NCBI RefSeq assembly: GCF_046506625.1
Contig: NZ_JBKFFP010000009.1
Location: 1 to 64,000 of the forward strand
Direction: 5' to 3'
DNA: 64,000 nt
Source: Zhengella sedimenti
Lineage (GTDB): Bacteria; Pseudomonadota; Alphaproteobacteria; Rhizobiales; Rhizobiaceae
Shown here in pieces: positions 24,453 through 33,583 of this stretch. Position numbers and translations under genes: made by a program. Numbering within the stretch: position 1 is the stretch's first letter; each line of letters begins with the position of its first letter. Below the pieces are notes generated by a model. It did not search any database, was not told where the DNA came from, and saw only the letters and a program-made list of their open reading frames with translations.

Positions 24453-26283
24453 AGCGCGGCCGCCCGACAACCCGGTTGATGCAGCCGACCGGCTAGGCGC
24501 GCAGCTTTGGCGCGAAGCGTTGCTCGCGGCACGGGTTCTGGCGGTGGCCGGCCCGTCACTCGGCGGCGTCCGGGTTCAGGCGCGCGCCGGGCCGGTGCGC
24601 GATGCCTTCCTGCAATGTCTCGAAACTGCAGGCCCGGCCACGGCGCGGATCGTGCGGGCATCGGCGATGGCGCCGCTTTCCCGGCTCACCGGCGGAGTGG
24701 ACGTTTCGCAAAGTGTCGCCGCCGCGCGTCTTGTTTCCGAGACCGGTCTGCTCGCGCTCGCCGATGGCGGTGCGCTGCTGCTTTCGATGGCGGAGCGGCT
24801 CGAACCTGCAAATGCGGCCGTGATCGGTGCCACGATGGACAATGGCACCTGTCCGGATCCCGCCAACCCAAGCCAAGGCGTCGAAGCGCGGTTTGTCGTC
24901 ATCGCCCTCGACGAGGCAGCAGATGACGGGGAAACGCTTCCCGCCGCACTTGCCGACCGTCTCGGACTGACGATCTGCCTCGACCGGATCGGCTGGCATC
25001 ATGTGGCGCAGGCCCCCGCCCCTGCCCGGCTGCCTGCGCTCGAACAATGCCGCGCGACGCATGTCAGCGACCGCTTGCACGCATTCCTTTCCGCTGTTGC
25101 GCTGACCTGTGCCGGCGGGTCGCTGCGCCGCCATGCCCATCTGGTCCTGGTCGCGCGCATCCTTGCGGCGATGAGCGACCGCAGCGAGGCAAGCGAGGCG
25201 GACGCGACGATGGCCGCACGGCTGTGCTTCGGGATCCTGCCCGCCGCGCCGGATGAAGAGCCTGCGCATCAGGAGCAGGATGAAGGCGACGGTCCGCCCG
25301 CAGACCCGCCGCCCGGCCGGAACGACACGAACAGCGACAGCAAGGGGGACCGTCAGGATGCGGAGGTCCGTCACGCCGACGAACCGCCCGGCGACCGGCA
25401 AACGGAGAGCGAAACGGCAAGGCTGATGGGCCTGCTCGATCTTGCCTCCGCAGAGGTCTTGCGCGCCAGCAAGCGTTCCGCCGGGAAGGCCGGCGCCATG
25501 GCGCGGAACGCGCGCCGGGGGCGGCAATACGGCACCAGCCACGGCCCGCCCTATCCCGGCGCGCGCCCCGATATCGTCGCGACACTCAATGCTGCCGCGC
25601 CCTGGCAGATCATCCGACTGCGGGAGCGCGCCGCCGCCGGCCTTCCCGGCCAGGCTTCAGGACGCCTGCAGGTGCGAAAGTCCGATTTCCGTTTCAAGCG
25701 CCTGCGTCACGCCGCGCCTTCCACGGCGATCTTCGTGGTCGATGCCTCCGGCTCCACGGCGCACCAACGGCTGGGCGAAGCCAAGGGCGCAGTGGAAGGG
25801 CTGCTCGCGCGTTGCTATGTGCGCCGCGACGAGGTGGCGCTGGTCGCCTTTCGCGGAACCAGGGCGGAAACCGCGCTTGCGCCGACCCGGTCGCTCCTGG
25901 CGGCCAAGCGCAAGCTGGCGGCGCTTGCCGGCGGCGGGCCGACGCCGCTGGTGGCCGGTCTGCATCACGGGCTGGAGCTTGCCCTTTCCGTGCGTCGCGC
26001 CGGCAATTCGCCGGTTGTCGTGCTGTTGACCGACGGCAGTGGCAACATCACGCTGGACGGGACCCCCGATCGTGCCCGCGCCGCGCAGGAACTGGAACAG
26101 ATCGCGCGGCGCTACCGCGAGCAGACATTTCGCAAGCTGTGTATCGATGTGTCACGCCGCCCGCGCGGCGATGTCAATGACCTTTCGCGGGCGATGGGCG
26201 CGGACTACCATTTCATGCGCCAGGCCGAGGCGGGGCGGATGTCGGAACTGGTCGACAGCCACATGCAGGAGGGCCGGCCATGA
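24445..26283 (+). CDS. bchD: Magnesium chelatase subunit D
   Basis: This is the non-ATPase platform subunit of Mg-chelatase. The 612-aa protein has a degenerate AAA-like N-terminal half without a working Walker A, an acidic Pro/Asp-rich linker (~270-325), and a C-terminal integrin I/VWA domain with MIDAS VVDASGSTA near residue 432 and a LLTDGSGN strand. Length is typical for BchD. It overlaps bchI at the 5' end and bchO at the 3' end by 8 and 4 bp. Confidence 0.95.
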   Translation: MAEARPPDNPVDAADRLGAQLWREALLAARVLAVAGPSLGGVRVQARAGPVRDAFLQCLETAGPATARIVRASAMAPLSRLTGGVDVSQSVAAARLVSETGLLALADGGALLLSMAERLEPANAAVIGATMDNGTCPDPANPSQGVEARFVVIALDEAADDGETLPAALADRLGLTICLDRIGWHHVAQAPAPARLPALEQCRATHVSDRLHAFLSAVALTCAGGSLRRHAHLVLVARILAAMSDRSEASEADATMAARLCFGILPAAPDEEPAHQEQDEGDGPPADPPPGRNDTNSDSKGDRQDAEVRHADEPPGDRQTESETARLMGLLDLASAEVLRASKRSAGKAGAMARNARRGRQYGTSHGPPYPGARPDIVATLNAAAPWQIIRLRERAAAGLPGQASGRLQVRKSDFRFKRLRHAAPSTAIFVVDASGSTAHQRLGEAKGAVEGLLARCYVRRDEVALVAFRGTRAETALAPTRSLLAAKRKLAALAGGGPTPLVAGLHHGLELALSVRRAGNSPVVVLLTDGSGNITLDGTPDRARAAQELEQIARRYREQTFRKLCIDVSRRPRGDVNDLSRAMGADYHFMRQAEAGRMSELVDSHMQEGRP

Positions 26284-27197
26284 CGGGTGCCGCACGCTGG
26301 CCGGACTGGCAGACCGACGGGCGCGACTGGCCGCATCGCGGGGCGAGCCGGTTCGTCGAGACCGGCGGTTACCGCTGGCATGTGCAGCTTGCAGGTCCCG
26401 AAGATGCACCGGCATTGCTTCTGCTGCACGGGACCGGCGCCTCGTCGCATTCCTGGCGGCACGTGATGACGCACCTCGGCGGGGCGTTCCGGCTGGTCGT
26501 CCCGGACCTGCCCTGCCACGGTTTCACGCGACCGTCCGGGCCCGCGGACCTGTCGCTGCCCGGCATGGTGACGGCGCTTGCGGCACTTTTGCGCAAGCTC
26601 GAAATCGTTCCGCAGGGGCTGGCCGGTCATTCGGCCGGAGCGGCTATCGCCGTGAAACTCGCCGAAGCGCTGTTTGCCGCAACGCCAGGACGGGACGGCC
26701 GGTTCGTCGTCGGCATCAACGGTGCTTTCCTGCCGATCCGGGGCTACAGCCTGCTGTCGCCGATGGCGAAGATGCTGTTCGCCAACCCGCTTTCCGCGTC
26801 GATGTTCGCCGCGCTGACCCGCCACACCCCGCTCGGTGAAAACCTGATTTCCTCCACAGGTTCGCGCATCGACGCCGAAGGTGCGGAATTCTACCGCCGC
26901 CTGATGGCACATCCCGGCCACGTGCAAGGTGCGCTGGGCATGATGGCGGCGTGGAACCTCGACGGTTTCCGCGATGCGGTGACGCGTCTGGATATGCCGC
27001 TGACGCTGATCGCCGCCGCTGACGATCCGATGGTGCCTTCGGCCAACTCCCGCGAGATGGCTGCGGCCGCACGCAACGGGCGGCTGATTCTTGCCCGCAC
27101 CGGCGGACATCTCATTCACGAAAGCGAGCCGCAGCAGGTCTGCGAGTGGATCACGGCGGCGGCGAAAGCATCGGCAAGAGTGGAGGATGCGGCATGA
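26280..27197 (+). CDS. bchO: BchO, alpha/beta hydrolase of the Mg-chelatase operon
   Basis: This is a member of the BchO family, an alpha/beta hydrolase always found with bchID, with an unclear role in the Mg-chelatase step. The 305-aa protein has the oxyanion region LLLHGTGASSHSW, nucleophile elbow AGHSAGAA (Ser), an acid strand LIAAADDPMVP and the terminal His in RTGGHLIHES. It overlaps bchD and crtI by 4 bp each. Confidence 0.92.
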   Translation: MTGAARWPDWQTDGRDWPHRGASRFVETGGYRWHVQLAGPEDAPALLLLHGTGASSHSWRHVMTHLGGAFRLVVPDLPCHGFTRPSGPADLSLPGMVTALAALLRKLEIVPQGLAGHSAGAAIAVKLAEALFAATPGRDGRFVVGINGAFLPIRGYSLLSPMAKMLFANPLSASMFAALTRHTPLGENLISSTGSRIDAEGAEFYRRLMAHPGHVQGALGMMAAWNLDGFRDAVTRLDMPLTLIAAADDPMVPSANSREMAAAARNGRLILARTGGHLIHESEPQQVCEWITAAAKASARVEDAA

Positions 27198-28753
27198 ACG
27201 GATTCGTCGCCGGCACGCTGGCACGGCCACCGGCCGGTACCGCGACGGTCGACCGGAGACCGTCAGCCGTGATCATCGGCGCGGGCGTCGGCGGGCTGTC
27301 TGCCGGCGCGCTGCTCGCCGCGAAGGGCTATCGCGTCACGATCGTCGATCCGCTCGATGCACCGGGCGGACGCGCCTACGCCCATCGGCAGGACGGGTTC
27401 GTCTTCGACGCCGGGCCGACCATCATAACCGCGCCGCATCTGTTCGAGCAGCTTTGGCATGATTGCGGCGGCCGCATGAGCGACGACGTCGAGCTGCGGC
27501 CATGCCTGCCGTTCTACAAGATCCGCTTCGATGACGGTTCCGTGTTCAACTACAGCGGCGATACTGTGGCCATGGAGGCGGAGATCGCCCGTTTCGAACC
27601 GGAGGATGTGCAGGGCTATCGCAGCTTCATGGCCGAAAGCGCCCGCATTTACGCCGTCGCATTCGAGCAACTGGCAGACAAGCCGTTCCACAGCCTTGCC
27701 TTCACGGCAAGGACGCTTGCCGGGCTGGTGCGGCTCGGCGGCTATCGCTCCGTTCATTCGGTCGTGGCGCGTCATTTCAGGAACGAGAAGCTGCGCACCA
27801 TCTTCTCCTTTCATCCGCTGCTTATCGGCGGAAATCCGTTTTCGGCCACATCGTTCTATTGCCTGATTGCGCATCTGGAAGGAAAGCACGGTGTTCACTA
27901 CGCGGTCGGCGGCACCAATGCCCTGGTGAAGGGCATCGCCGCGCTCACGGAGCGCAACGGCGGCACGATCCGTCTTGGCGAAACGGCAACCGAGATCGTG
28001 ACCGAGGGCCGGCAGGCCAAGGCGGTGCGGCTGGCCAGCGGCGAAACGATCCCTGCCGACATCGTCGTCTCCAACGCCGACCCGGCGACGACCTACTCGC
28101 GGCTCCTTTCCCGCCATCCGCGCCGGCGGTGGACCGACCGGCGCGTGGCGGGCGGCGATTACTCGATGAGCCTGTTCGTCTGGTATTTCGGCACCAACCG
28201 CCGGTATGACGATGTGTATCACCACACCATGGTGTTCGGACCGCGTTACCGGGGCCTGCTCGACGACATCTTCCACCATCGCCGTCTCGCGGAGGATTTC
28301 AGCCTCTACCTGCACAGGCCGACCGCCAACGACCCTTCGCTGGCGCCGCCCGGGTGCGACGCCTTCTACGTGCTCAGTCCCGTGCCCAACCTTGCAGGCG
28401 GGCAGGACTGGGATGCCATGGCCGAAACCTATCGGGCGCGCATCGAGAAGCGGCTCGACGAAACGCTGCTGCCCGATCTGGGCCAGCATGTCGTGACCTC
28501 GCGCGTGGCGACGCCGAACGACTTCCGCGACCGGTTGCTGTCCTGGCAGGGCGCGGCCTTCGCCCTGGAACCGAAACTGTTTCAGAGCGCCTGGTTCCGG
28601 CCACACAACAGGAGCGAGGAAGTCGACAATCTCTTTCTGTGTGGCGCGGGCACGCACCCGGGCGCCGGGCTGCCCGGCGTCCTGTGCTCGGCGCGGATCG
28701 TGGCGGACCTCGTTCCCGAACCCGCCGCATTGATGGCAGGGAGGCGCGCATGA
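27194..28753 (+). CDS. crtI: Phytoene desaturase
   Basis: CrtI is an FAD-dependent enzyme that desaturates phytoene to neurosporene or lycopene. The 519-aa protein begins with the dinucleotide-binding motif IIGAGVGGLSAGALLAAKGY (around 28-47) and ends with the carotenoid oxidase signature LFLCGAGTHPGAGLPGV. Whether it performs three or four desaturations cannot be told from sequence alone. ATG 27194 overlaps the bchO stop; the frame upstream is not used. Its 3' end overlaps crtB by 4 bp. Confidence 0.94.
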   Translation: MNGFVAGTLARPPAGTATVDRRPSAVIIGAGVGGLSAGALLAAKGYRVTIVDPLDAPGGRAYAHRQDGFVFDAGPTIITAPHLFEQLWHDCGGRMSDDVELRPCLPFYKIRFDDGSVFNYSGDTVAMEAEIARFEPEDVQGYRSFMAESARIYAVAFEQLADKPFHSLAFTARTLAGLVRLGGYRSVHSVVARHFRNEKLRTIFSFHPLLIGGNPFSATSFYCLIAHLEGKHGVHYAVGGTNALVKGIAALTERNGGTIRLGETATEIVTEGRQAKAVRLASGETIPADIVVSNADPATTYSRLLSRHPRRRWTDRRVAGGDYSMSLFVWYFGTNRRYDDVYHHTMVFGPRYRGLLDDIFHHRRLAEDFSLYLHRPTANDPSLAPPGCDAFYVLSPVPNLAGGQDWDAMAETYRARIEKRLDETLLPDLGQHVVTSRVATPNDFRDRLLSWQGAAFALEPKLFQSAWFRPHNRSEEVDNLFLCGAGTHPGAGLPGVLCSARIVADLVPEPAALMAGRRA

Positions 28754-29940
28754 CCGCTTCAGCAGCAGGGCGCTCGTCTGCGCAGGACGGACTGGCGCTG
28801 CCCATGCCGGCGCGTCCGCTCGCGCTGACACATGGTTTCAACGGGGAAGCGGCAGACCGGCGCGCCTGCGAACTGGCCATCCGGCGTGGTTCGAAATCGT
28901 TCCACCTCGCCTCGATGCTGCTGCCGCGCGGACAACGCGAGGCGGCGCGGGCGCTCTATGCATTCTGCCGGAACTCCGACGATCTTGTCGATGATCCGCG
29001 CGCAAGCCTCGCCTCGCTCGACCGGCTGCGGGTGCGCCTGGAGCGGATCTATGCCGGTGATCCCGCACCGCTCTCCTGCGACCGGGCATTCGCCCGCGCG
29101 GTGCGGCATCACGGGATCCCGCGCGCCGCGCCGAACGCGCTGCTCGACGGATTCGAGATGGATCTGCGCGGCCGCCGCTACGAAACGCTTGGCGAGGTGA
29201 AGGAATATGCCACCGGCGTTGCGGCCAGCGTCGGCGTCATGATGGCGATGGCGATGGGCGCGCGCAGTGCGCAGGCGCTGGCGCGTGCCGCCGATCTCGG
29301 CATCGCCATGCAACTGACCAATATCGCCCGCGATATCGGCGAGGATGCGCGAAACGGGCGGCTTTATCTGCCGCGGGACTGGCTGGACGAGGCCGGCATC
29401 GATCCGGCGGTCTTCCTGGCCGCGCCCCGCTTCACGCCGGCGCTGGGCGCCGTGGTGCGGCGCCTGCTCGACGAAGCGGAAATCCACTACAGGCGCGGCC
29501 ATGCCGGTATCGCCTTGCTGCCGCGCCAATGCCAGCCCGCGATCCGCGCGGCCGCGCTGATCTACAAGGCAATCGGCACGCAAATCGCCGAAAACGGCCA
29601 TGACAGCGTCAACCGCCGTGCTCGCACGACGATCGCGCACAAGGCCGCACTTCTGCTCCGCGCCAGCCAGGCGGACGCGCCGGACCATGCCTCGCAGGCG
29701 CTGCCCGCCGATCCTGCCGCAGCAAGCCTGGTGGCGGCCGCCGCGCTCGCGCCTGCCGCCCCGGCAGGGATCGCCGAACGCGGCCAGACCCTCGCGGCTG
29801 CGATGCATCCGGCCGCCGGACGCGACCGCGGTTCGGTCGAGCGGGTGATCGTCATCCTCACCGCGCTGCATGCGCGCCAGAGCGCAAGACCGCCCGCAGG
29901 CCGTCCGGCACGTGACAACGGGATGACTGCCCATGCTTGA
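28750..29940 (+). CDS. crtB: Phytoene synthase
   Basis: CrtB condenses two geranylgeranyl diphosphates to 15-cis-phytoene. The 396-aa protein shows the trans-isoprenyl diphosphate synthase features: FCRNSDDLVDD near residue 77 (first Asp-rich motif), YATGVAASVG, and the second motif QLTNIARDIGEDARNGR.YLP near 185-202. It has an unusually Ala-rich C-terminal extension (~310-396) beyond the usual ~340 residues. ATG 28750 overlaps crtI. Confidence 0.94.
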   Translation: MTASAAGRSSAQDGLALPMPARPLALTHGFNGEAADRRACELAIRRGSKSFHLASMLLPRGQREAARALYAFCRNSDDLVDDPRASLASLDRLRVRLERIYAGDPAPLSCDRAFARAVRHHGIPRAAPNALLDGFEMDLRGRRYETLGEVKEYATGVAASVGVMMAMAMGARSAQALARAADLGIAMQLTNIARDIGEDARNGRLYLPRDWLDEAGIDPAVFLAAPRFTPALGAVVRRLLDEAEIHYRRGHAGIALLPRQCQPAIRAAALIYKAIGTQIAENGHDSVNRRARTTIAHKAALLLRASQADAPDHASQALPADPAAASLVAAAALAPAAPAGIAERGQTLAAAMHPAAGRDRGSVERVIVILTALHARQSARPPAGRPARDNGMTAHA

Positions 29941-30103
29941 GCGCTGGTTCGGGCTGATCGAAGCCGCCTTCGTGTTCGGCCTCGCCGTTGCGTTCTATGT
30001 CTGGCAGCGGCGCGACCTCAAGCGCGAGGAGGAAAAAGCCCGGCGCAAGGCCTCCGGGGACAACGAAGTGCACGAGGATCGCGGTGGCATGTCCGGAGGT
30101 TGA
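29933..30103 (+). CDS. 56-aa single-pass membrane protein between crtB and crtC
   Basis: This short frame begins MLERWFGLIEAAFVFGLAVA, continues FYVWQRRDLKREEEKARRK and ends in a polar GDNEVHEDRGGMSGG tail. It has one N-terminal membrane helix (about 6-24) followed by a charged helix. Its ATG overlaps the crtB 3' end by 8 bp, so it is probably translated from the bchIDO-crtIB mRNA. It occupies the spot where tspO is found in Rhodobacter-type clusters. Function unknown; a membrane-anchoring or assembly role is a guess. Confidence 0.65.
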   Translation: MLERWFGLIEAAFVFGLAVAFYVWQRRDLKREEEKARRKASGDNEVHEDRGGMSGG

Positions 30104-30118
30104 TGGCAGGAAAGCCCT

Positions 30119-30973
30119 TCACGCCCGTCGCGGCATCCGGAACGGCAGCATGAGACGCACGACAGGGTTTGCCAGCCGGTCGCAATCCAGCGTCTCGTGC
30201 AGCATGCTCCGCTTTTCGCCGCCGATTTCCGTCTCGACGACCGACCGCGTGTAGAACGGCGTGTCTTCCAGCGCGCGCAGGATGCGCGGATGGCTATCCG
30301 CATCACAGGCGATACCGCCTTCGACACCCCACCATCCCCGCTTCAGAGGCTGCCGGCCAGGCACCTCGAAGGCGACTGGCGGCGCCCCGTCCCCGGAAAA
30401 TCGCAGCGCCAGGTTCCGCCGCGTCCCGTCGCGCAGACGCGCATCGTAGAGCACCATGGCGCCGCCATCCGGCGTTTGCCCTCGCGACCAGTCCCAGCCG
30501 CGAAAATCCGTTTCCAGCGGGCGCGTGCCCCAATTCAGGTCGTGATAGCCGCTGCCCTCCCAAGCGCCGCCGGCAAGGACGTCGCTTTCGACCCTCACAC
30601 GCGCGGCGGGCGCGACCGGCCACCATCTGTGACGCCCTTCCGCGTCGAGTGCAAAGGTGGTGCCGCATTCAAGCCGGGGCGTTAGAACGATGCGCCCGCG
30701 AAGGCGCCTGGGCCGCAGCCGCCCGGGCGGAAAGGGCGGCGCGATCTCGTTGAAATCGATGACCATGCCGTCATCGCCACGCTGCACCATGCTCGGCCCG
30801 ATCCGGAACCGGGACGAACTGCGCGCCTGGCTGTGCCGTCCGCGCTCGGTCATGGCCCAGTAATCGCCCTGCGGCGTGTAGAGCACCACGTTGAGTGCGA
30901 CATGATTATCCGGATGCTTGCGGCCCGCAAAATGGTACCAGGTCGAGAAGACCGAACCGACGAAGGCGATCAC
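30119..30973 (-). CDS. crtC: Carotenoid 1,2-hydratase (hydroxyneurosporene synthase)
   Basis: CrtC adds water across the 1,2 double bond of acyclic carotenoids (neurosporene or lycopene). From GTG 30973 the product is 284 aa, beginning MIAFVGSVFS..Y like the ~281-aa Rhodobacter CrtC. The GTG overlaps the crtD stop as GTGA. Conserved features include the HPDNHVALN, MTERGR, DFRGWDWSR and GGAMVLYDA segments. In the same frame, sequence resembling the longer N-terminus of other CrtC proteins (GGYRWHYFDGVSDCG) continues upstream of the GTG without any usable start codon nearer than 31348. Confidence 0.88.
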   Translation of the reverse strand: MIAFVGSVFSTWYHFAGRKHPDNHVALNVVLYTPQGDYWAMTERGRHSQARSSSRFRIGPSMVQRGDDGMVIDFNEIAPPFPPGRLRPRRLRGRIVLTPRLECGTTFALDAEGRHRWWPVAPAARVRVESDVLAGGAWEGSGYHDLNWGTRPLETDFRGWDWSRGQTPDGGAMVLYDARLRDGTRRNLALRFSGDGAPPVAFEVPGRQPLKRGWWGVEGGIACDADSHPRILRALEDTPFYTRSVVETEIGGEKRSMLHETLDCDRLANPVVRLMLPFRMPRRA

Positions 30974-32556
30974 CGTGAACGCATATTCCCCGCAATCGCT
31001 GACGCCGTCGAAATAGTGCCACCGGTATCCGCCGGCCGGGACATCTCCGTCAAACCCGCATCCGCCAGCAGCGCCTTCGCCGCCAGCTTCCCGGAAAGCG
31101 CCGCCATCGGCACCCCCGGGCCCGGATGCACCGAGCCGCCGGCCAGATACAGGCCGCTGATCGGGCCTCTCGCTCCGCGACGGCTGAAGGACGCGGTCCA
31201 GCCATGGGTCGCCATGCCATAGAGCGCGCCGCCGCTGCCCGGCCAGGCCCGCGCAAAATCGTCCGGCGCCCGCACCGTGGCCGGCAGCAAACCATGCCGA
31301 AGCGTCAGGCCGCCGGCCGCCAGCCTCCGTTCCATCGCCGTCATGCATCGTTCGCGCTCGCTTTCCGGATAGATCTTCCTGTCGCCGTCAGCCGGCATGT
31401 TCATCAGCATGTAGATGCGCTCGCCATCGGGCCTGGCCGCATCCCGCGGATTGCCGAGATCGTCACGATCCTGCGCACAAAGATAGACCGTGGGATCGGC
31501 GGGCGCGGCGCGGCGCGCGAAGATCGCATCGAACTCGGCGGCATAGTCGTCGCCGAAGAACACATTGTGGTGGGCAAGCGGCAGGCCCTGCGGACGCGCT
31601 ACCGCACAGGCGACCAGCGCGGAAAGCGAGCGCTTCGCAAACGGCCGCGCCTCGCCCCGGCGGCGATGATCCAGAAGCGCGGCCAGTGCCGCCTCGTCGC
31701 CATTGTGGATGACGCGGCGCGCCGGCACCATCCGGTCCTTCCCGGTCACGACGCCGGCAACCGCCCTGTCGGCCGGACTTGCCAGTATCTGCGTCACCGG
31801 TTCGTTGAAGTGGAACGCAACGCCGTGCTGCTCGCACAACCCCGCCAGCATCGCGGCGAGCGCCCGCATGCCCCCCTCCACCAGCCAGACGCCGCTGCGT
31901 TCGGCATGGGCGACAAGCATCAGCGTGGCCGGCGCGGCGAAGGGAGAGGAACCGCAATAGGTCGCATAGCGGCCGAACAACTGGCGCAGGCGCGGATCGG
32001 AGAAATAGCCGCCAAGCGCCGCCCAAAGGCTCGCGAACGGCTTCAGCGCCAGCATGGCGCCGGGCCGCTGCCAGCCGATCCGTGAGGCAAGCGACAGGGG
32101 CGTGGGACATGGCGCATCGATATAGGTGGAGCGAAGGGTGTCGAAGATCGCCGCGCTGTCACGGACAAACCGCCGATACCCGTCGGCATCCCTGGAACCG
32201 GCGAATGTCTCGATGCCGGCGGCCGTTTCCCCGGCATCGGCAAAAAGATCGAGTTGCGCGCCGCCGCTCCAGAAATGGCGCGCCAGCAGCCGCGAACGGG
32301 AAAGGCCCAGCACATCGTCGAGCCTTGCGCCGCAACCGGAAAGCAGGTCGTCGAACACCCAGCGCATCGTCAGCACGGTCGGCCCGCCGTCGAAAGCGGT
32401 CCCGCCCACCTTGACCGGCTGCAGCTTGCCGCCCGGCCCCGCGCCCGACTCGAAGACCTCTACCTGCACGCCGCGCAGGGCAAGTACCAGCGCCGCGGCC
32501 AGCCCGCCGATCCCGGCGCCAATGATCACAACCGGTTCTTCCTGCGTTTTGCGCAC
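30970..32556 (-). CDS. crtD: Hydroxy/methoxyneurosporene 3,4-desaturase
   Basis: CrtD is an FAD enzyme introducing the C-3,4 double bond in 1-hydroxy or 1-methoxy carotenoids. The 528-aa protein has the N-terminal IIGAGIGGLAAALVLALRG motif, FDGGPTVLTMRWVF, and the C-terminal LYLAGGSVHPGPGVPMAALSG. About 20 residues beyond the usual end (from LLADAGLTEMS) run through the crtC 5' region and look unlike a conserved domain. The start is GTG 32556. It is divergent from crtE, with paired PpsR boxes between. Confidence 0.93.
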   Translation of the reverse strand: MRKTQEEPVVIIGAGIGGLAAALVLALRGVQVEVFESGAGPGGKLQPVKVGGTAFDGGPTVLTMRWVFDDLLSGCGARLDDVLGLSRSRLLARHFWSGGAQLDLFADAGETAAGIETFAGSRDADGYRRFVRDSAAIFDTLRSTYIDAPCPTPLSLASRIGWQRPGAMLALKPFASLWAALGGYFSDPRLRQLFGRYATYCGSSPFAAPATLMLVAHAERSGVWLVEGGMRALAAMLAGLCEQHGVAFHFNEPVTQILASPADRAVAGVVTGKDRMVPARRVIHNGDEAALAALLDHRRRGEARPFAKRSLSALVACAVARPQGLPLAHHNVFFGDDYAAEFDAIFARRAAPADPTVYLCAQDRDDLGNPRDAARPDGERIYMLMNMPADGDRKIYPESERERCMTAMERRLAAGGLTLRHGLLPATVRAPDDFARAWPGSGGALYGMATHGWTASFSRRGARGPISGLYLAGGSVHPGPGVPMAALSGKLAAKALLADAGLTEMSRPADTGGTISTASAIAGNMRSR

Positions 32557-32592
32557 CGTTTTGTCCTTGCGCGTTGACTTTGACGCTCATTG

Positions 32593-32610
32593 TGTCAATC
32601 TTTGTTGACA
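32593..32610 (+). promoter_or_regulatory. PpsR/CrtJ box 1, crtD-crtE intergenic region
   Basis: TGTCAATCTTTGTTGACA is an exact TGT-N12-ACA operator. With the partner at 32619-32636 it forms a pair separated by 8 bp, the arrangement bound cooperatively by CrtJ in Rhodobacter. The site can repress both divergent genes. Confidence 0.8.
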
Positions 32611-32618
32611 TTACAAGT

Positions 32619-32636
32619 CGTCAATCGAAATTTACA
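32619..32636 (+). promoter_or_regulatory. PpsR/CrtJ box 2 (imperfect), crtD-crtE intergenic region
   Basis: CGTCAATCGAAATTTACA differs from TGT-N12-ACA in the first base only. It lies 8 bp from box 1 and 29 bp before the crtE start. Confidence 0.65.
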
Positions 32637-32665
32637 TCCGGAGTCGACATCGGGAGGCCGGTTTC

Positions 32666-33535
32666 ATGAACATCCCAGACCGCATTGAAACCGGCATGCA
32701 GACCGCGATACGGTTCGCCACCGCCAATGGCTGCCCGCCCAGGCTCGCAGACGCGCTTCGCCACGCGGTCTTTCCCGGCGGTGCACGAATTCGTCCGCGG
32801 CTGTGCCTGGCCGTCGCGATGGCCTGCGGTGACAGCGATCAGGCCGCGGCCACCGGTGCGGCGACGGCAATCGAGTTGCTGCACTGCGCTTCCCTGGTCC
32901 ATGACGACATGCCCTGTTTCGACAATGCCAAATTGCGCCGGGGCGTAGCCACCGTGCATGTCGCGTTCGGGGAGGAGATGGCGCTTCTTGCCGGAGACGG
33001 GCTGATCGTAGCCGCCTTCGAGACCATCGCGCGCGAAACACAACATGCCGCCCACCTGACCGCGCCGCTGATCGGCATTGTCGCCAAGGCGGTGGGTTCA
33101 CCCTACGGCCTGGTGGCCGGGCAGGCCTGGGAAAGCGAAGAGCAGATCGACGTCGTCAACTATCACCGCGCAAAGACCGCGTCGCTGTTCGTCGGCGCGG
33201 TGACCGCCGGCGCGGTGGCGTCGGGTGGCAATCCGGCGGAATGGCGGACACTTGGCGATGCGCTCGGCGCGGCCTACCAGGTCGCCGACGATCTCTACGA
33301 CGTCCTCGGCGACAGCGGCTCGATGGGCAAGCCCTGCCAGCAGGATGCGCGCAACGGCAAGCCGAACATCATCCGGGAACTGGGCGTGGAAGGCGCGCTG
33401 CGCCGCCTTCGCGGCCATGTCGAGGAGGCGGCGGCAAGCGTACCGGACTGCCGCGGCGCCGATGTCCTGAAGGCGATGATCCTCAACGAGGCAACGCGGC
33501 TGATACCCAAGACGGCTGCGGCCAGCGCAGCGTGA
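32666..33535 (+). CDS. crtE: Geranylgeranyl diphosphate synthase
   Basis: CrtE makes GGPP, used for carotenoids and, through BchG/BchP, for the bacteriochlorophyll tail. The 289-aa protein has the first Asp-rich motif HDDMPCFD near residue 80 and the second DDLYDVLGD near 210. GGPGGARIRP-type substrate binding appears as FPGGARIRPRL. GGGAGGCCGG precedes ATG 32666 at normal spacing. It is followed 48 bp later by crtF. Confidence 0.94.
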   Translation: MNIPDRIETGMQTAIRFATANGCPPRLADALRHAVFPGGARIRPRLCLAVAMACGDSDQAAATGAATAIELLHCASLVHDDMPCFDNAKLRRGVATVHVAFGEEMALLAGDGLIVAAFETIARETQHAAHLTAPLIGIVAKAVGSPYGLVAGQAWESEEQIDVVNYHRAKTASLFVGAVTAGAVASGGNPAEWRTLGDALGAAYQVADDLYDVLGDSGSMGKPCQQDARNGKPNIIRELGVEGALRRLRGHVEEAAASVPDCRGADVLKAMILNEATRLIPKTAAASAA

Positions 33536-33583
33536 CAGCATCGCGATGCCAGCACAGGCCGAGCCGCTACCGGACAGTTTGCC

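Noticed and set aside
30119..31348. A 409-aa CrtC starting at ATG 31348
   Set aside because: The extra 125 N-terminal residues lie inside conserved crtD coding sequence and are Gly/Arg-rich with no CrtC similarity except the last ~23; GTG 30973 fits the family length and overlaps the crtD stop.
32556..32666. A sigma-70 promoter for crtD or crtE inside the PpsR boxes
   Set aside because: TTGACA-like hexamers exist on both strands but no acceptable -10 falls at 16-18 bp, so I list only the operator boxes.
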